Below, one piece after another: positions 40,776 to 48,837 of a DNA stretch of 64,000 nt (its first letter is position 1; each line of letters opens with the position of its first letter). Source of the stretch: an uncultured Lachnospiraceae bacterium (lineage in GTDB: Bacteria; Bacillota; Clostridia; Lachnospirales; Lachnospiraceae). The stretch covers positions 1 through 64,000 of the forward strand of contig CAJTMW010000006.1 in the NCBI GenBank assembly GCA_910577275.1, given 5' to 3'. The translations under genes and the position numbers were made by a program. The notes under the pieces were generated by a model. That model saw nothing but the letters and a program-made list of their open reading frames with translations. It did no database searches and had not been told where the DNA came from.

Positions 40776-42458
40776 TCAAGGGGTATTAAGCCGCTCCCTC
40801 AACCTCCCGTCCTCAAGGTAAAAGATTCTGTCGAAGCCCTCAAGCTGGTGGTAATGGTGAGTAATCATCAGCACCGTTTTCTCCTCCATCTCGTGAGTGA
40901 TAATGTGGTGCAGGTACGCGTCGGACTCCACGTCGTACCCCGAGGACGCCTCGTCTAAAAGCACCACCGGCGCGTCCTTTAAAAGGGCCCGCGCCACCGC
41001 CAGCTTCTGCTTCTCTCCGCCGGAGAGTTTCGTCCCCTTGTTCCCCGTCTGCGTCCGCTCCCCCTCCGGGAACTTCCCGATAAACTCCGCCGCCCCGCTC
41101 TGCTTAAGAGCCTTTTCGACTTCCTCCCGGCTTCTCTTTCCAGACAAATCCACATTCCCTGCGATACTGTCCATGAAAAGGTAAGGCTCCTGACTCACCA
41201 CGGAAAAAAGCCCCCGGTATTCATCCACAGGAAATTCCCCCACAGGAATCCCGTCCGCCGTGATTTCCCCGCCGCAGGGCTCGTAAAAACGCAGAAGGAG
41301 ATTGAAAATGGTGGACTTCCCGCTCCCGTTTTTCCCGATAAAAGCCACTTTCTCCCCCGGCATTATCCGAAAGGAAACGCCCTTTAACACCTCCCTGCCC
41401 TCCCCGTAGGAAAACCGCACCCCGTCAAAGCACAGCACAGGCGCGCAGACGCCTTCCGGCAGCCTCCTCGTCCCGCTGCTCTCCTCCTCCCTGTCAAGAA
41501 AGGAAAAAAGCCGCTCCGCCGAGGGCAGGATTCTCGCAAAATGCATTTTCAGATTTATCAGAGAAGCCACCGGACCCGTCACGTAACCGGAATAGGAAAT
41601 GAAAGCGACCACCGCCCCCACCGTCAAGTCTCCCCGGCACACCAGCGCCCCGCCAAGGATGTACAGCGCCACGTCCACGCCCCATGAGAGCACCATCTCC
41701 GTAAAAAGATTCCACGCATCCGTCATGCTCCCCTTCTCCCGGACGGCAAGAAGCTCCCGAAGAAGCCTTCCGAAGGTCTCCTTCCTCTGCCCGCCAAGGT
41801 TCCACAGATGCACCTCCCCAATCCCGTCAAGAGTGTCGTCAAACCACCGTGAAAACCGCCTGTTGGCCTCAATGTCCTCCCCCATGTTCTTCTCCCGCTG
41901 CGCGGACAGCCGCCGCACCGAGAGATACTTCAGCGGTATCATGGCAAGCACCGCCATGGCAAGACCCGGACTTATGAGAAACAGCCCCGCCGAGCCGCTT
42001 ACAATGCGGAACACATGCCCCGCGCTCATCACAATATACCTGTCCGTCACCGACGTCACCTGCATCATATCCAGCGTCAGACAGTTGATAATTTCCCCGT
42101 TTTTCCTGTCCGTGAAAAAATCCTTCCGAAGCCGCAGTACCTTGTCGAACACCTGCAGGGAAACCGCCTCATAGGAGGCGTTGTGGATTTTCACAAAAAC
42201 CCTTGTCTGAAAAAACTCCAACGCCTGAGAAGCCACCACCAGCGCCCCCAAAAGGCAGGAAAAAAGCAGGATACCGGCCATATCCTTTTCAATCATCCCG
42301 TCGTCCATTATCTTCCGTATGGCAAGAGGCTGCAAAAATCCCGCCGCCGTCACTCCCAAAAGGGCGGCAGCAGCAGCAGCCAGCTCTTTTTTATAAGGAA
42401 GTAAATACCCCAGGCATCTGAAAAGCAGTTCACGCCTTCTCTTCTTCGTCCCCTCCAC
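40776..42458 (-). CDS. ABC exporter, fused permease and ATPase (MsbA-like)
   Basis: The 560-residue half-transporter has six predicted transmembrane helices (about 20-320) and a C-terminal nucleotide-binding domain with Walker A GKNGSGKSTIF, signature LSGGEKQKLAVARALL and Walker B APVVLLDEASSGYD. There is no N-terminal C39 peptidase domain. It follows the subtilase gene by 41 bases on the same strand. Together with that protease and the nearby RiPP genes it is a good candidate for exporting the Cys-rich peptide after leader cleavage, although the two groups are separated by an inverted gene fragment. Lipid or drug export cannot be excluded. Confidence 0.88.
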   Translation of the reverse strand: MEGTKKRRRELLFRCLGYLLPYKKELAAAAAALLGVTAAGFLQPLAIRKIMDDGMIEKDMAGILLFSCLLGALVVASQALEFFQTRVFVKIHNASYEAVSLQVFDKVLRLRKDFFTDRKNGEIINCLTLDMMQVTSVTDRYIVMSAGHVFRIVSGSAGLFLISPGLAMAVLAMIPLKYLSVRRLSAQREKNMGEDIEANRRFSRWFDDTLDGIGEVHLWNLGGQRKETFGRLLRELLAVREKGSMTDAWNLFTEMVLSWGVDVALYILGGALVCRGDLTVGAVVAFISYSGYVTGPVASLINLKMHFARILPSAERLFSFLDREEESSGTRRLPEGVCAPVLCFDGVRFSYGEGREVLKGVSFRIMPGEKVAFIGKNGSGKSTIFNLLLRFYEPCGGEITADGIPVGEFPVDEYRGLFSVVSQEPYLFMDSIAGNVDLSGKRSREEVEKALKQSGAAEFIGKFPEGERTQTGNKGTKLSGGEKQKLAVARALLKDAPVVLLDEASSGYDVESDAYLHHIITHEMEEKTVLMITHHYHQLEGFDRIFYLEDGRLRERLNTP

Positions 42459-42499
42459 GTTTCTCCCTTTCCGGCCCTTAGAGCCTCTTATGTAAAATG

Positions 42500-43603
42500 T
42501 CAGGCAAAAAATTCCTTAATGAAAAGAAAAACCTCCCCCGCAGACCGGAAAACCCTCTCCCCGGTTTCCACGCTGACACGGATTTCCCCCGCTTTCCCGT
42601 CCACATACATGTCAATTTCCGAAAAAGAAAATTCCGGCCTTTCCCCTGTGGAAAAAAGCAGAGCGTCCGCCGGATAAATCCCCGCCATTGTACGAGGGAA
42701 CCCTTCCGCCATACATTCCGCCTGCCCGTAGAGAGCAAGGGGCACTCCCTCTCCCCGGTCCGAAAAGACCGTGACGTCGTACCCGTCCTTTCTGAATTCT
42801 CCGTGAACCGGCCCAAGAAGCTCCCGCTCCACCCATAGCACCGGTATTTCCGTTTCCTCCGCCGGTTTTCCGTCAAACCGGCAGTACATCCCCTTAAAGG
42901 CTCCCTCCGGGTACGAAGCCGCCTCCCGCTCCAACGCCGCCAGAGCCTTTTCAAAGGTAATGCCCTCCCCCGAAAGCGCCATCTCCGCCAGCCTTGCCGT
43001 CACCACCGGCGCGGCAAAACTGTTGGCATACCGGATATCCTCAATCCCCTCCCCGAGACTCTCGCTGATACAGGCGATAAGACTGTTCTCCCGGTTTCCC
43101 GGAAAACCGCTGTCAAAGGCTATGCCGCGGTTTTCAAGGACGCCCCGCTTATCCCCGCGGACGCCGAAAACCCCCGGAAAAACCGCCGGCCAGGTTGGAA
43201 TATTCCTGTTATGGAAAGCCGCCACCATCAGCGTGCCGTTCTCCGACAGCTTCCTCACAGTATCCTCTATTCTGTCCTTCAGTTCATACACCAGCGTCCC
43301 GAGACTCATATGCACCAGAGCAACCTTATTTTCCAGACACCACAAAAGCGCTGCGGAAAGCCGCCGGATATCCCCGGCCGTGCCCTGTTCCATGATTTTG
43401 ATACTGATAACCGGTATCTGCGGACATACCCGCAGGATAATCGCCGCGCACAACGCCCCGTGGGTGGGCTCCGGCGTCGGCTCCCTGTCCTCTATAACCC
43501 TGCCGCCGCAGACCTTTAAGTGAGTAATCTTTGTACCCTCCGGCAGACTTACTCCGTAGACGCCGTCGTCTATGATGACAAGGCTCTTTTGATTTTCTCC
43601 CAT
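42500..43603 (-). CDS. Subtilisin-like serine protease (S8), compact form
   Basis: This 367-residue protein carries the S8 triad in a compact form: Asp in SLVIIDDGVYGV, His in TPEPTHGALCAAI (H48) and Ser in YANSFAAPVVTARLA (about residue 217), followed by an extra C-terminal domain of about 120 residues. No signal peptide, so it acts in the cytoplasm. GGAAGAATT precedes the ATG and a promoter lies at 43667-43696. Linked to an ABC exporter, it is likely a peptide-processing protease, possibly cleaving the leader of the RiPP precursor encoded at 46081-46275. That link is inference. Confidence 0.82.
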   Translation of the reverse strand: MGENQKSLVIIDDGVYGVSLPEGTKITHLKVCGGRVIEDREPTPEPTHGALCAAIILRVCPQIPVISIKIMEQGTAGDIRRLSAALLWCLENKVALVHMSLGTLVYELKDRIEDTVRKLSENGTLMVAAFHNRNIPTWPAVFPGVFGVRGDKRGVLENRGIAFDSGFPGNRENSLIACISESLGEGIEDIRYANSFAAPVVTARLAEMALSGEGITFEKALAALEREAASYPEGAFKGMYCRFDGKPAEETEIPVLWVERELLGPVHGEFRKDGYDVTVFSDRGEGVPLALYGQAECMAEGFPRTMAGIYPADALLFSTGERPEFSFSEIDMYVDGKAGEIRVSVETGERVFRSAGEVFLFIKEFFA

Positions 43604-43666
43604 AATTCTTCCATTCCGGGCAGTTTTATCTGCACCCGCCGCCGCTTGTCCATAATTATATTATCT

Positions 43667-43696
43667 ATTATAGCCCTGTTCTGTGACGTATTGCAA
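43667..43696 (-). promoter_or_regulatory. Promoter of the subtilase-exporter operon
   Basis: On the minus strand TTGCAA (43696-43691) and TATAAT (43672-43667) are spaced by 18 bases, about 64 bases ahead of the subtilase start. The -35 lies at the broken end of the DUF4869-like fragment. Confidence 0.6.
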
Positions 43697-43701
43697 CAGA
43701 T

Positions 43702-44019
43702 GTGGATAACTCCATTGTTTTGGACAGCGCGGTAATTGACAGCCCCGTCATGGGAAAGATTACGCCTACAGCCCTTTCCGGCGGCGTCAAAACTTTAATT
43801 CTTATGAAAAATGAACGTTCTAGAATATTCAACGCCTCCACCTGCGGTGATAACTGTGCCAAATGGATTCTGAAGCTGGCCGAGACAGATGAGCTTACAA
43901 TAAACCTGCGCCATTTGATGGACTTCGGGGATGGCACTTTTGACATCCGTATTATGAATACAGCTCAGATTGTCCACAGCATGAAAGAGCTTGTTCCGAT
44001 TGCCGGACTATATGTATAA
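43702..44019 (+). pseudogene. DUF4869-like gene, 5' truncated
   Basis: A frame open from 43687 encodes IATDVDNSIVLDSAVIDSP, then MGKITPTALSGGVKTLILMK, FNASTCGDNCAKWIL and INLRHLMDFGDG, typical of DUF4869 proteins from Lachnospiraceae. Those normally have about 45 more N-terminal residues; here an in-frame stop (43684-43686) precedes. GTG at 43702 would give 105 residues but without a clear ribosome binding site. It lies opposite to its neighbours between the two halves of the RiPP locus, so it looks like an inserted fragment. Confidence 0.55.
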
Positions 44020-44031
44020 GAGGGGCTGAAC

Positions 44032-44478
44032 ATGAAAGGGACACACAGAATTATTGTACAGAATAAGCGTATCCGATATGATTTTCAAATAAGAAGGAAC
44101 ATTACGGTTATTCGCGGGAACAGTGCAACAGGCAAAACGGCGCTGGTCGATATGATACGTGAACATTTCGAAAACGGGGCCGCCAGCGGGATAGAACTTT
44201 CCTGTGATAAAGAATGCACCGTTTTGGATGGCAGGACATGGGCGGGACAGCTTTCCATGATGAGGGACTGCATTATTTTTATTGATGAAGGCAACGACTT
44301 TGTTATGGGTAATGATTTTGCATCAGCTATTCAGAATACAGATAACTATTATGTAATCGTAACCAGAGAGGGTGTACCGTCTTTGCCGTACAGCGTAGAC
44401 GAAATTTATGGAATCCGTGATTCAGGTAAATATGGAACTTTGAAGCGCACATATAATGAATTTTACCATTTCAGTTAA
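44032..44478 (+). CDS. Small P-loop ATPase, probably C-terminally truncated
   Basis: The 148-residue product shows a Walker A IRGNSATGKTALVDMI and a Walker B-like DCIIFIDEGNDFV, and follows the DUF4869-like gene by 12 bases with AGAGGGG ahead of the ATG. The pair is a recurrent two-gene module in Lachnospiraceae of unknown role. From memory, relatives continue for several dozen residues after YNEFY, whereas this one stops within three residues, so it is probably truncated. Possible remnants of a mobile or toxin-like module. Confidence 0.55.
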   Translation: MKGTHRIIVQNKRIRYDFQIRRNITVIRGNSATGKTALVDMIREHFENGAASGIELSCDKECTVLDGRTWAGQLSMMRDCIIFIDEGNDFVMGNDFASAIQNTDNYYVIVTREGVPSLPYSVDEIYGIRDSGKYGTLKRTYNEFYHFS

Positions 44479-44523
44479 ATACCGCTTATTTGCAGGAAAA
44501 AATATCAAACAGGATTTTGGCTG

Positions 44524-44625
44524 TTATGAAGGGCATAGACCTGACCTGATGATTGTAAATTCTGTCACAAGAAACAGCGTGCTAATTAGCATTAAAGGAA
44601 TTGCCATTATTACCTTTTTCCACAT
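44524..44625 (-). pseudogene. Remnant of a second solute-binding protein gene
   Basis: Behind GGGAGGGG the minus strand reads MWKKVIMAIPLMLISTLFL, then diverges and stops. The complete lipoprotein gene upstream begins MWKKVTIIIMSLCILFL, and the flanking terminator-like hairpins are also alike. This suggests a duplicated gene start that has decayed or an internal deletion of a second copy. The sequence between 44479 and 44523 shows no other feature. Confidence 0.5.
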
Positions 44626-44648
44626 ATGTACCCCTCCCTGTTTTGCTT

Positions 44649-44682
44649 AAAAGGGGAAAAGAAACTCCTTCCCCCTCTTTTT
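44649..44682 (-). terminator. Terminator after the solute-binding lipoprotein gene
   Basis: AAAAGGGGAA and TTCCCCCTCTTTT pair around a short loop; on the minus strand the stem ends in a T-rich run. It lies about 35 bases past the stop. Its sequence closely resembles the hairpin at 46039-46072. Confidence 0.65.
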
Positions 44683-44715
44683 TCAATAAAATACACTGCA
44701 AATACGCTTTATTTT

Positions 44716-46014
44716 TTACTCATTCATATACAGATAAACTCTACCTGCCAGCTCCTTACGGCATTCCTCCGATGTTATAGTATTATTCATAAAGTAGTCC
44801 TCGTATACAGGCAGAAAGCTGTTATTCAAGTCCATGTCCGAATAACTCATTGTATTTATTGCTTCTATATCCCGGTACAGCTTCTCTTTGTTTTCCGGTG
44901 TCAGCCCTTCACATACAATTTCCGTCTTTTCCTTATTCGGAGATATATAGGATGAGTAATCCTGACTGGTCTCCTTACCGCTGAAAGCATACTTAATAAA
45001 TTCCCATGCCAGTTTCTTATTTTCTGAAAAGCTGCTGACAGCCACATTGGAAGCACCATAAAAATACCGTTCGCCATGCATACTTTCATAACAGATTGCC
45101 CTTGTCATTCCCTCCGTACCCTCAAACACTTCATTTGCATTATTACCCGGCAGCCTTAAATCACTCGGACAGCAGAGCACGTCATCTTCAATCTTCATCG
45201 TTCCATCGCTTCTTAACGGTCTGTTTTCCGATACACAATACAGCTCATGGCACATCTTAAGGTACTCCTCGTATTCATCCGAATCTATAAGGTTATTGCG
45301 GATAAAATAGTTTGTTTCATAACTGCACATTCCCTCATAGCCATACCCGTCTGGCGTCAGGAATATCCGCTCCCCGGCTGTCTCCCTCACCTTCTCGTAA
45401 AGTCCGTATAGTTCCTTAAAGGATATTGTATCCTCCGTATACTCAAGGCCTGCTTCCTCAAGCAGTTTCTTATTCAAATGGATATAAACCGGCCGCACAT
45501 TATAAACAAAAGCCGGCAGCTTCCCGTCTATTTCCACCGGTTCAAAAATACAGGAAAAGTAATCCTCCCTGTGAAAGTCCTCATCTGCATCCATCAGCTC
45601 ATACATATCCACAAAAAGCCCCTGCTCCATACACCTTTCCATATTTACTAAATCAGACTCCACAATATCAATCCCGTCTCCGGTCATAATCCTCGTATTG
45701 TACCGTTCCACGAATTCCTCAGTAAGCACTTCCTCCTGCTTAGGCATATCTACCGTTACTGTTACCCCCGGATGTTCTTGTGTAAATCCCTCTATTACAT
45801 GGTCCCATTTATTAGAAGGAACCCATGACAAAATAGTCAGCTCCCCGGTGAGTTCCTCGGACTCTGATTCCCCCGAAGCCTCTGTTTTCTCCTGCATTTC
45901 ATTTCCGTTTATTTTTTCCTGAGTCTTTTCTCCTGTTTCATCCTTTCCTGAGCTACATGCCATAAGAAACAGTATACACAATGACATAATTATAATAGTT
46001 ACTTTTTTCCACAT
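44716..46014 (-). CDS. Extracellular solute-binding lipoprotein in the RiPP operon
   Basis: The 432-residue protein has a signal peptide ending in the lipobox LFLMAC (Cys20), a polar Glu/Lys-rich linker (20-55), then a family 1 extracellular solute-binding domain (LTILSWVPSNKWDHVIEGF, GIDIVESD, NKKLAWEFIKYAFSG). No permease or ATPase of an importer is adjacent. It is the last gene of the BlaI/M56/maturase/precursor operon, behind a hairpin that probably reduces its expression. Such a protein could capture the mature peptide, a metal or a cue sensed with M56, or offer immunity. All of these are inference. Confidence 0.8.
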   Translation of the reverse strand: MWKKVTIIIMSLCILFLMACSSGKDETGEKTQEKINGNEMQEKTEASGESESEELTGELTILSWVPSNKWDHVIEGFTQEHPGVTVTVDMPKQEEVLTEEFVERYNTRIMTGDGIDIVESDLVNMERCMEQGLFVDMYELMDADEDFHREDYFSCIFEPVEIDGKLPAFVYNVRPVYIHLNKKLLEEAGLEYTEDTISFKELYGLYEKVRETAGERIFLTPDGYGYEGMCSYETNYFIRNNLIDSDEYEEYLKMCHELYCVSENRPLRSDGTMKIEDDVLCCPSDLRLPGNNANEVFEGTEGMTRAICYESMHGERYFYGASNVAVSSFSENKKLAWEFIKYAFSGKETSQDYSSYISPNKEKTEIVCEGLTPENKEKLYRDIEAINTMSYSDMDLNNSFLPVYEDYFMNNTITSEECRKELAGRVYLYMNE

Positions 46015-46038
46015 AAAATAGTCCTTTCCTATTCAGCT

Positions 46039-46072
46039 AAAAAGGGGAAAAGAATTCTCCCTTCCCCTTTTT
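46039..46072 (-). terminator. Hairpin between RiPP precursor and lipoprotein gene (attenuator)
   Basis: AAAAAGGGGAA and TTCCCCTTTTT form an 11-bp stem closed by a 12-base loop and ending in T residues on the minus strand. It begins nine bases after the precursor stop and precedes AAAGGA of the lipoprotein gene. A partial terminator here would give high precursor and lower downstream expression, as often seen in RiPP operons. Confidence 0.7.
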
Positions 46073-46080
46073 GCCGTGCA

Positions 46081-46275
46081 TTAGCTGTTTGCTCCATAAT
46101 TAACACGATAATCAGCTTCAGCACTTCCATTATTTCCATCATGCAAACCAGACGAAGGGTTATTCGGTCCTCCTGAACAACTGCACACACACCCACATGA
46201 ACCACACCCACACCTGTTCTGCAGTACCTCATAGTTCTTCACTGATTCATTCCTCTGTTTCTTCAATGTCCTCAT
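46081..46275 (-). CDS. Cys-rich RiPP precursor peptide (CLI_3235/Clo7bot-like)
   Basis: GGAGAGGAGGTGAAAAT precedes the ATG, an exceptionally strong start. The 64-residue peptide has a basic leader (MRTLKKQRNESVKNYEVLQN), then a core with six cysteines in the alternating pattern RCGCGSCGCVCSCSGG (Cys 22, 24, 27, 29, 31, 33), then a Gly/Asn/Ser-rich tail ending GANS. This composition and the neighbouring radical-SAM maturase and TIGR04066-like gene match the CLI_3235 (Clo7bot) family of Cys-rich peptides. Expected modification is on the cysteines, for example thioether formation, but the product is unknown. Family call is from memory of the TIGRFAM set. Confidence 0.8.
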   Translation of the reverse strand: MRTLKKQRNESVKNYEVLQNRCGCGSCGCVCSCSGGPNNPSSGLHDGNNGSAEADYRVNYGANS

Positions 46276-46366
46276 ATTTTCACCTCCTCTCCTTTCGATT
46301 TATTTCACAGCGGCAATAAAGCCACCACTGCTTCATCTTTGGTTCCAGCCAGAGATAACTTCCTCC

Positions 46367-47383
46367 CTAACCGGCGTCTGATAGAACAGCAACCAAATGC
46401 TCTGCAAAGCATTTGCCGCTCCCATGTAAAGGCTTTACCGGGACGATATATTCTTCCTCCCCGATATACTTCTCTTTCACAAATCCGGCGGGCACCGTAA
46501 AGTAATACGTCCTGTCTTCTTCGATATTTATCTTGCACCCCACACAGCTCATTGCAATCCCCGCCACATTAGCAGAAAACCTCTGCCTGCATATCTCCTT
46601 AAGCTCTGCGACGAATCCCCCGTTAATCTCATGGGCCGGAATTGCCAGCAGGGAAGCGTCCGCATCAACCGCATTGCCGACCATATAGGCATATTCTCCG
46701 TCGCAGGTATATTCCAGCAGCGACTGATTCAGTATCCCGCCCGGCACGTCTATTATCACAATATCCGGCTTTTCCTCCTTCACCTTGCGGTACAGGAAAT
46801 GGTTAAACGCCAGCGTCCGCTCCTTCAACGTCCTGCCTCCATAAACCGCCTCCGGCAACGGAATGCATTCCCCCATCCGGCTTACAGGTTCCCCCGATAC
46901 CTTCATCACACGATATCCCTGCTCCTCAACGGCGCGTGACACCTCAAGGAACAGCTTATGCCGTTCGCACTCCTCACTGATTCCCATCACCGTCACCACC
47001 GGGCACGGCAGCTCATACAACCGCTTTCCGGCTTTTTTCTGCGGCGTTTTTTCCCCGGATAAAACGGATACCTTTTCCCCATACTCCTGCCCTGCGTCCA
47101 CGGTCACGTCATATAGATATATTTTCTTCCCCTGCTCCGCAAAGTACTGTATTTTTTCTCCCATCCCCTCGCTGTCATGGTAAAACAGCACGTCTGTCAC
47201 CTGCTCTATGACTTCTTCCATATTTTCCGTAAAGAATACATTCTCCAAATCCCCGAACATATTGACGCCGGAAAGGAAGCTGCGTCCTTCCACGTAGACT
47301 TTTCCATAGAGTGCCGCCATCGCTTCCAGCTTCAGGAAATAATTCAAATCAAGGCTCCCGCTATACACCGCTAATGTCTTCAT
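46367..47383 (-). CDS. TIGR04066-like peptide maturation system protein
   Basis: ATG at 47383 follows AGGAGGCGGGAGAAG; the product is 338 residues. MKTLAVYSGSLDLNYFLKLE starts a mixed alpha/beta protein with segments like PDIVIIDVPGGILNQ and VTVMGISEECERHKLFLEVS that recall a degenerate MinD-like P-loop fold without a standard Walker A. Proteins of this kind (TIGR04066) accompany CcpM-type radical SAM enzymes and Cys-rich precursors. It overlaps the maturase gene by 23 bases and precedes the precursor by 91. Possible role as precursor-binding or carrier protein; not established. Confidence 0.75.
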   Translation of the reverse strand: MKTLAVYSGSLDLNYFLKLEAMAALYGKVYVEGRSFLSGVNMFGDLENVFFTENMEEVIEQVTDVLFYHDSEGMGEKIQYFAEQGKKIYLYDVTVDAGQEYGEKVSVLSGEKTPQKKAGKRLYELPCPVVTVMGISEECERHKLFLEVSRAVEEQGYRVMKVSGEPVSRMGECIPLPEAVYGGRTLKERTLAFNHFLYRKVKEEKPDIVIIDVPGGILNQSLLEYTCDGEYAYMVGNAVDADASLLAIPAHEINGGFVAELKEICRQRFSANVAGIAMSCVGCKINIEEDRTYYFTVPAGFVKEKYIGEEEYIVPVKPLHGSGKCFAEHLVAVLSDAG

Positions 47384-48794
47384 CTTCTCCCGCCTCCTGA
47401 AAATCATATCCGCTTTCCATAAGAATACATACGTCTCTGAGCATATCCCTTGCATGTCTCCTAACATCCTCACAGGAATATTCCCTGTAATCTCCGGAAA
47501 TCCCCTCCTCTGTCAGGCATGCCGCCGCGCACAGACTGCAAAACTGAAATGCCCAACAGCCCTTGCACCGCTCCTCCGTAAGCTTCCCTATGTTCATCAG
47601 GTTCCGCACCTTCTCTATGTCAAAACCTCCCTCTACATTCCCGATTTTCAGCTCGTCGATTTCCGGCAGCTTCTCACAGGGATAGAAATCTCCATCCACC
47701 GTGACAAACAGCCTCCGTGCGCCGGCAACACAGGGACCGGAAGGGTGGTTCTTCTTAAGATACAGTCTGCCGCTTTTCAGGCTTTTACTGTATCTCTTTA
47801 CCTCATCTTTATAATTCGCAAGGATTTTGTACTCTTTCCGGCATTCTTCTCCGTTATACTTTCCCCCCGACAGTTCATAAAGCACCTCTGCCCGGTTCTT
47901 TTCCTGCAGTTCCCTCCACTTCCCGGTATATGCTACCCGGTTGGCGTCTTTAATCCCGGAAGGCGATACCAGCCCCAGCCTCGGGTGGAGTTCCCTGATG
48001 TATTCCTGCTCCTCAAAGAACGTCAACGCTTTCTCATAGTCGCAATCCGGGCTCAGCACCGTGTTTGTCATTATCTTTTTGAAATAATCCGGGTAGGTCT
48101 CCCTTATATATTTCAGCTTTTCCATAATCAGGTCGAAGGAGCCCTGCCCCGAAACAAAGCGTCTGTTTGCGTCATGGATTTCCTTCGGCCCGTCTATGCT
48201 CAGGGTAAGGGAAAAATTATTTTCCGCCAGAAAGTCCACAACCTCCTCCGTCAGCAGCGTCCCGTTCACCGTCATGTTAAACTGAATCTCCCTGCCCGGA
48301 TAATTCTCCTTCACATAGCTTACGATTCTCTTAATCAGCCCGAACTGCAGAAGCGGCTCCCCGCCGTAAAATCCCATCGACGGCTTTTCCACCAGCAGAT
48401 TCCTTGCCATAAAGAAGTCCACCGCCCGGCATGCCGTCTCGTAGGGCATGACGCTGCTGTTATGCGTTCTGTTAATATACTTGCCGGAATACACACAGTA
48501 GGAACACCGAAGATTGCATTGCTGTGTCACCTGCAGAATCAGGTTTTCCAGCCGCTCGTTCAGATAGTAGGGCGCCAGCTCGTTCATGGGATTTTCAAGC
48601 TCCTCCACCGCCCTGTCCGTACACAGCCCCATTCTCTGATACCGTTCCACACATTCCATGATTTCCGGCGTCCTGTCCCCTTCTATATACTTTGACAGCT
48701 TCCCAGAGTCTTCCCCGTCAACGGGCACAATCTCATTTTCCGCCGCATCATAAAGATAATGGTTTTCGGGCGTGTCCAGTAATTCAAACATCAT
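47361..48794 (-). CDS. Radical SAM/SPASM Cys-rich peptide maturase (CcpM-like)
   Basis: ATG at 48794 follows AAAGGAATTC; the product is 477 residues. A short N-terminal region (FELLDTPENHYLYDAAENEI) resembles a precursor-recognition domain. The radical SAM motif is CNLRCSYC (Cx3Cx2C), with MGFYGGEPLLQ as the GGEP motif. The C-terminal SPASM part contains CEKLPE and CKGCWAFQFCSLCAAAC for auxiliary 4Fe-4S clusters. This layout matches TIGR04068 CcpM enzymes that act on Cys-rich peptides. It probably installs sulfur-carbon links on the precursor encoded two genes downstream. Reaction type is inference from family. Confidence 0.9.
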   Translation of the reverse strand: MMFELLDTPENHYLYDAAENEIVPVDGEDSGKLSKYIEGDRTPEIMECVERYQRMGLCTDRAVEELENPMNELAPYYLNERLENLILQVTQQCNLRCSYCVYSGKYINRTHNSSVMPYETACRAVDFFMARNLLVEKPSMGFYGGEPLLQFGLIKRIVSYVKENYPGREIQFNMTVNGTLLTEEVVDFLAENNFSLTLSIDGPKEIHDANRRFVSGQGSFDLIMEKLKYIRETYPDYFKKIMTNTVLSPDCDYEKALTFFEEQEYIRELHPRLGLVSPSGIKDANRVAYTGKWRELQEKNRAEVLYELSGGKYNGEECRKEYKILANYKDEVKRYSKSLKSGRLYLKKNHPSGPCVAGARRLFVTVDGDFYPCEKLPEIDELKIGNVEGGFDIEKVRNLMNIGKLTEERCKGCWAFQFCSLCAAACLTEEGISGDYREYSCEDVRRHARDMLRDVCILMESGYDFQEAGEDEDISGV

Positions 48795-48837
48795 TGTCTC
48801 TGAATTCCTTTCTTTTGTATTTTTATGAATCGGCGGG

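Noticed and set aside
44456..44650. 64-codon plus-strand frame after the P-loop ATPase
   Set aside because: Runs opposite to the decayed lipoprotein start and lacks a recognisable product; treated as chance.
46029..46232. Second small minus-strand frame overlapping the RiPP precursor
   Set aside because: Different frame of the precursor gene with no own ribosome binding site; the Cys-rich frame starting at 46275 has a very strong one.
47454..48695. 413-codon plus-strand frame opposite the radical SAM gene
   Set aside because: Shadow; the radical SAM and SPASM cysteine motifs are on the minus strand.
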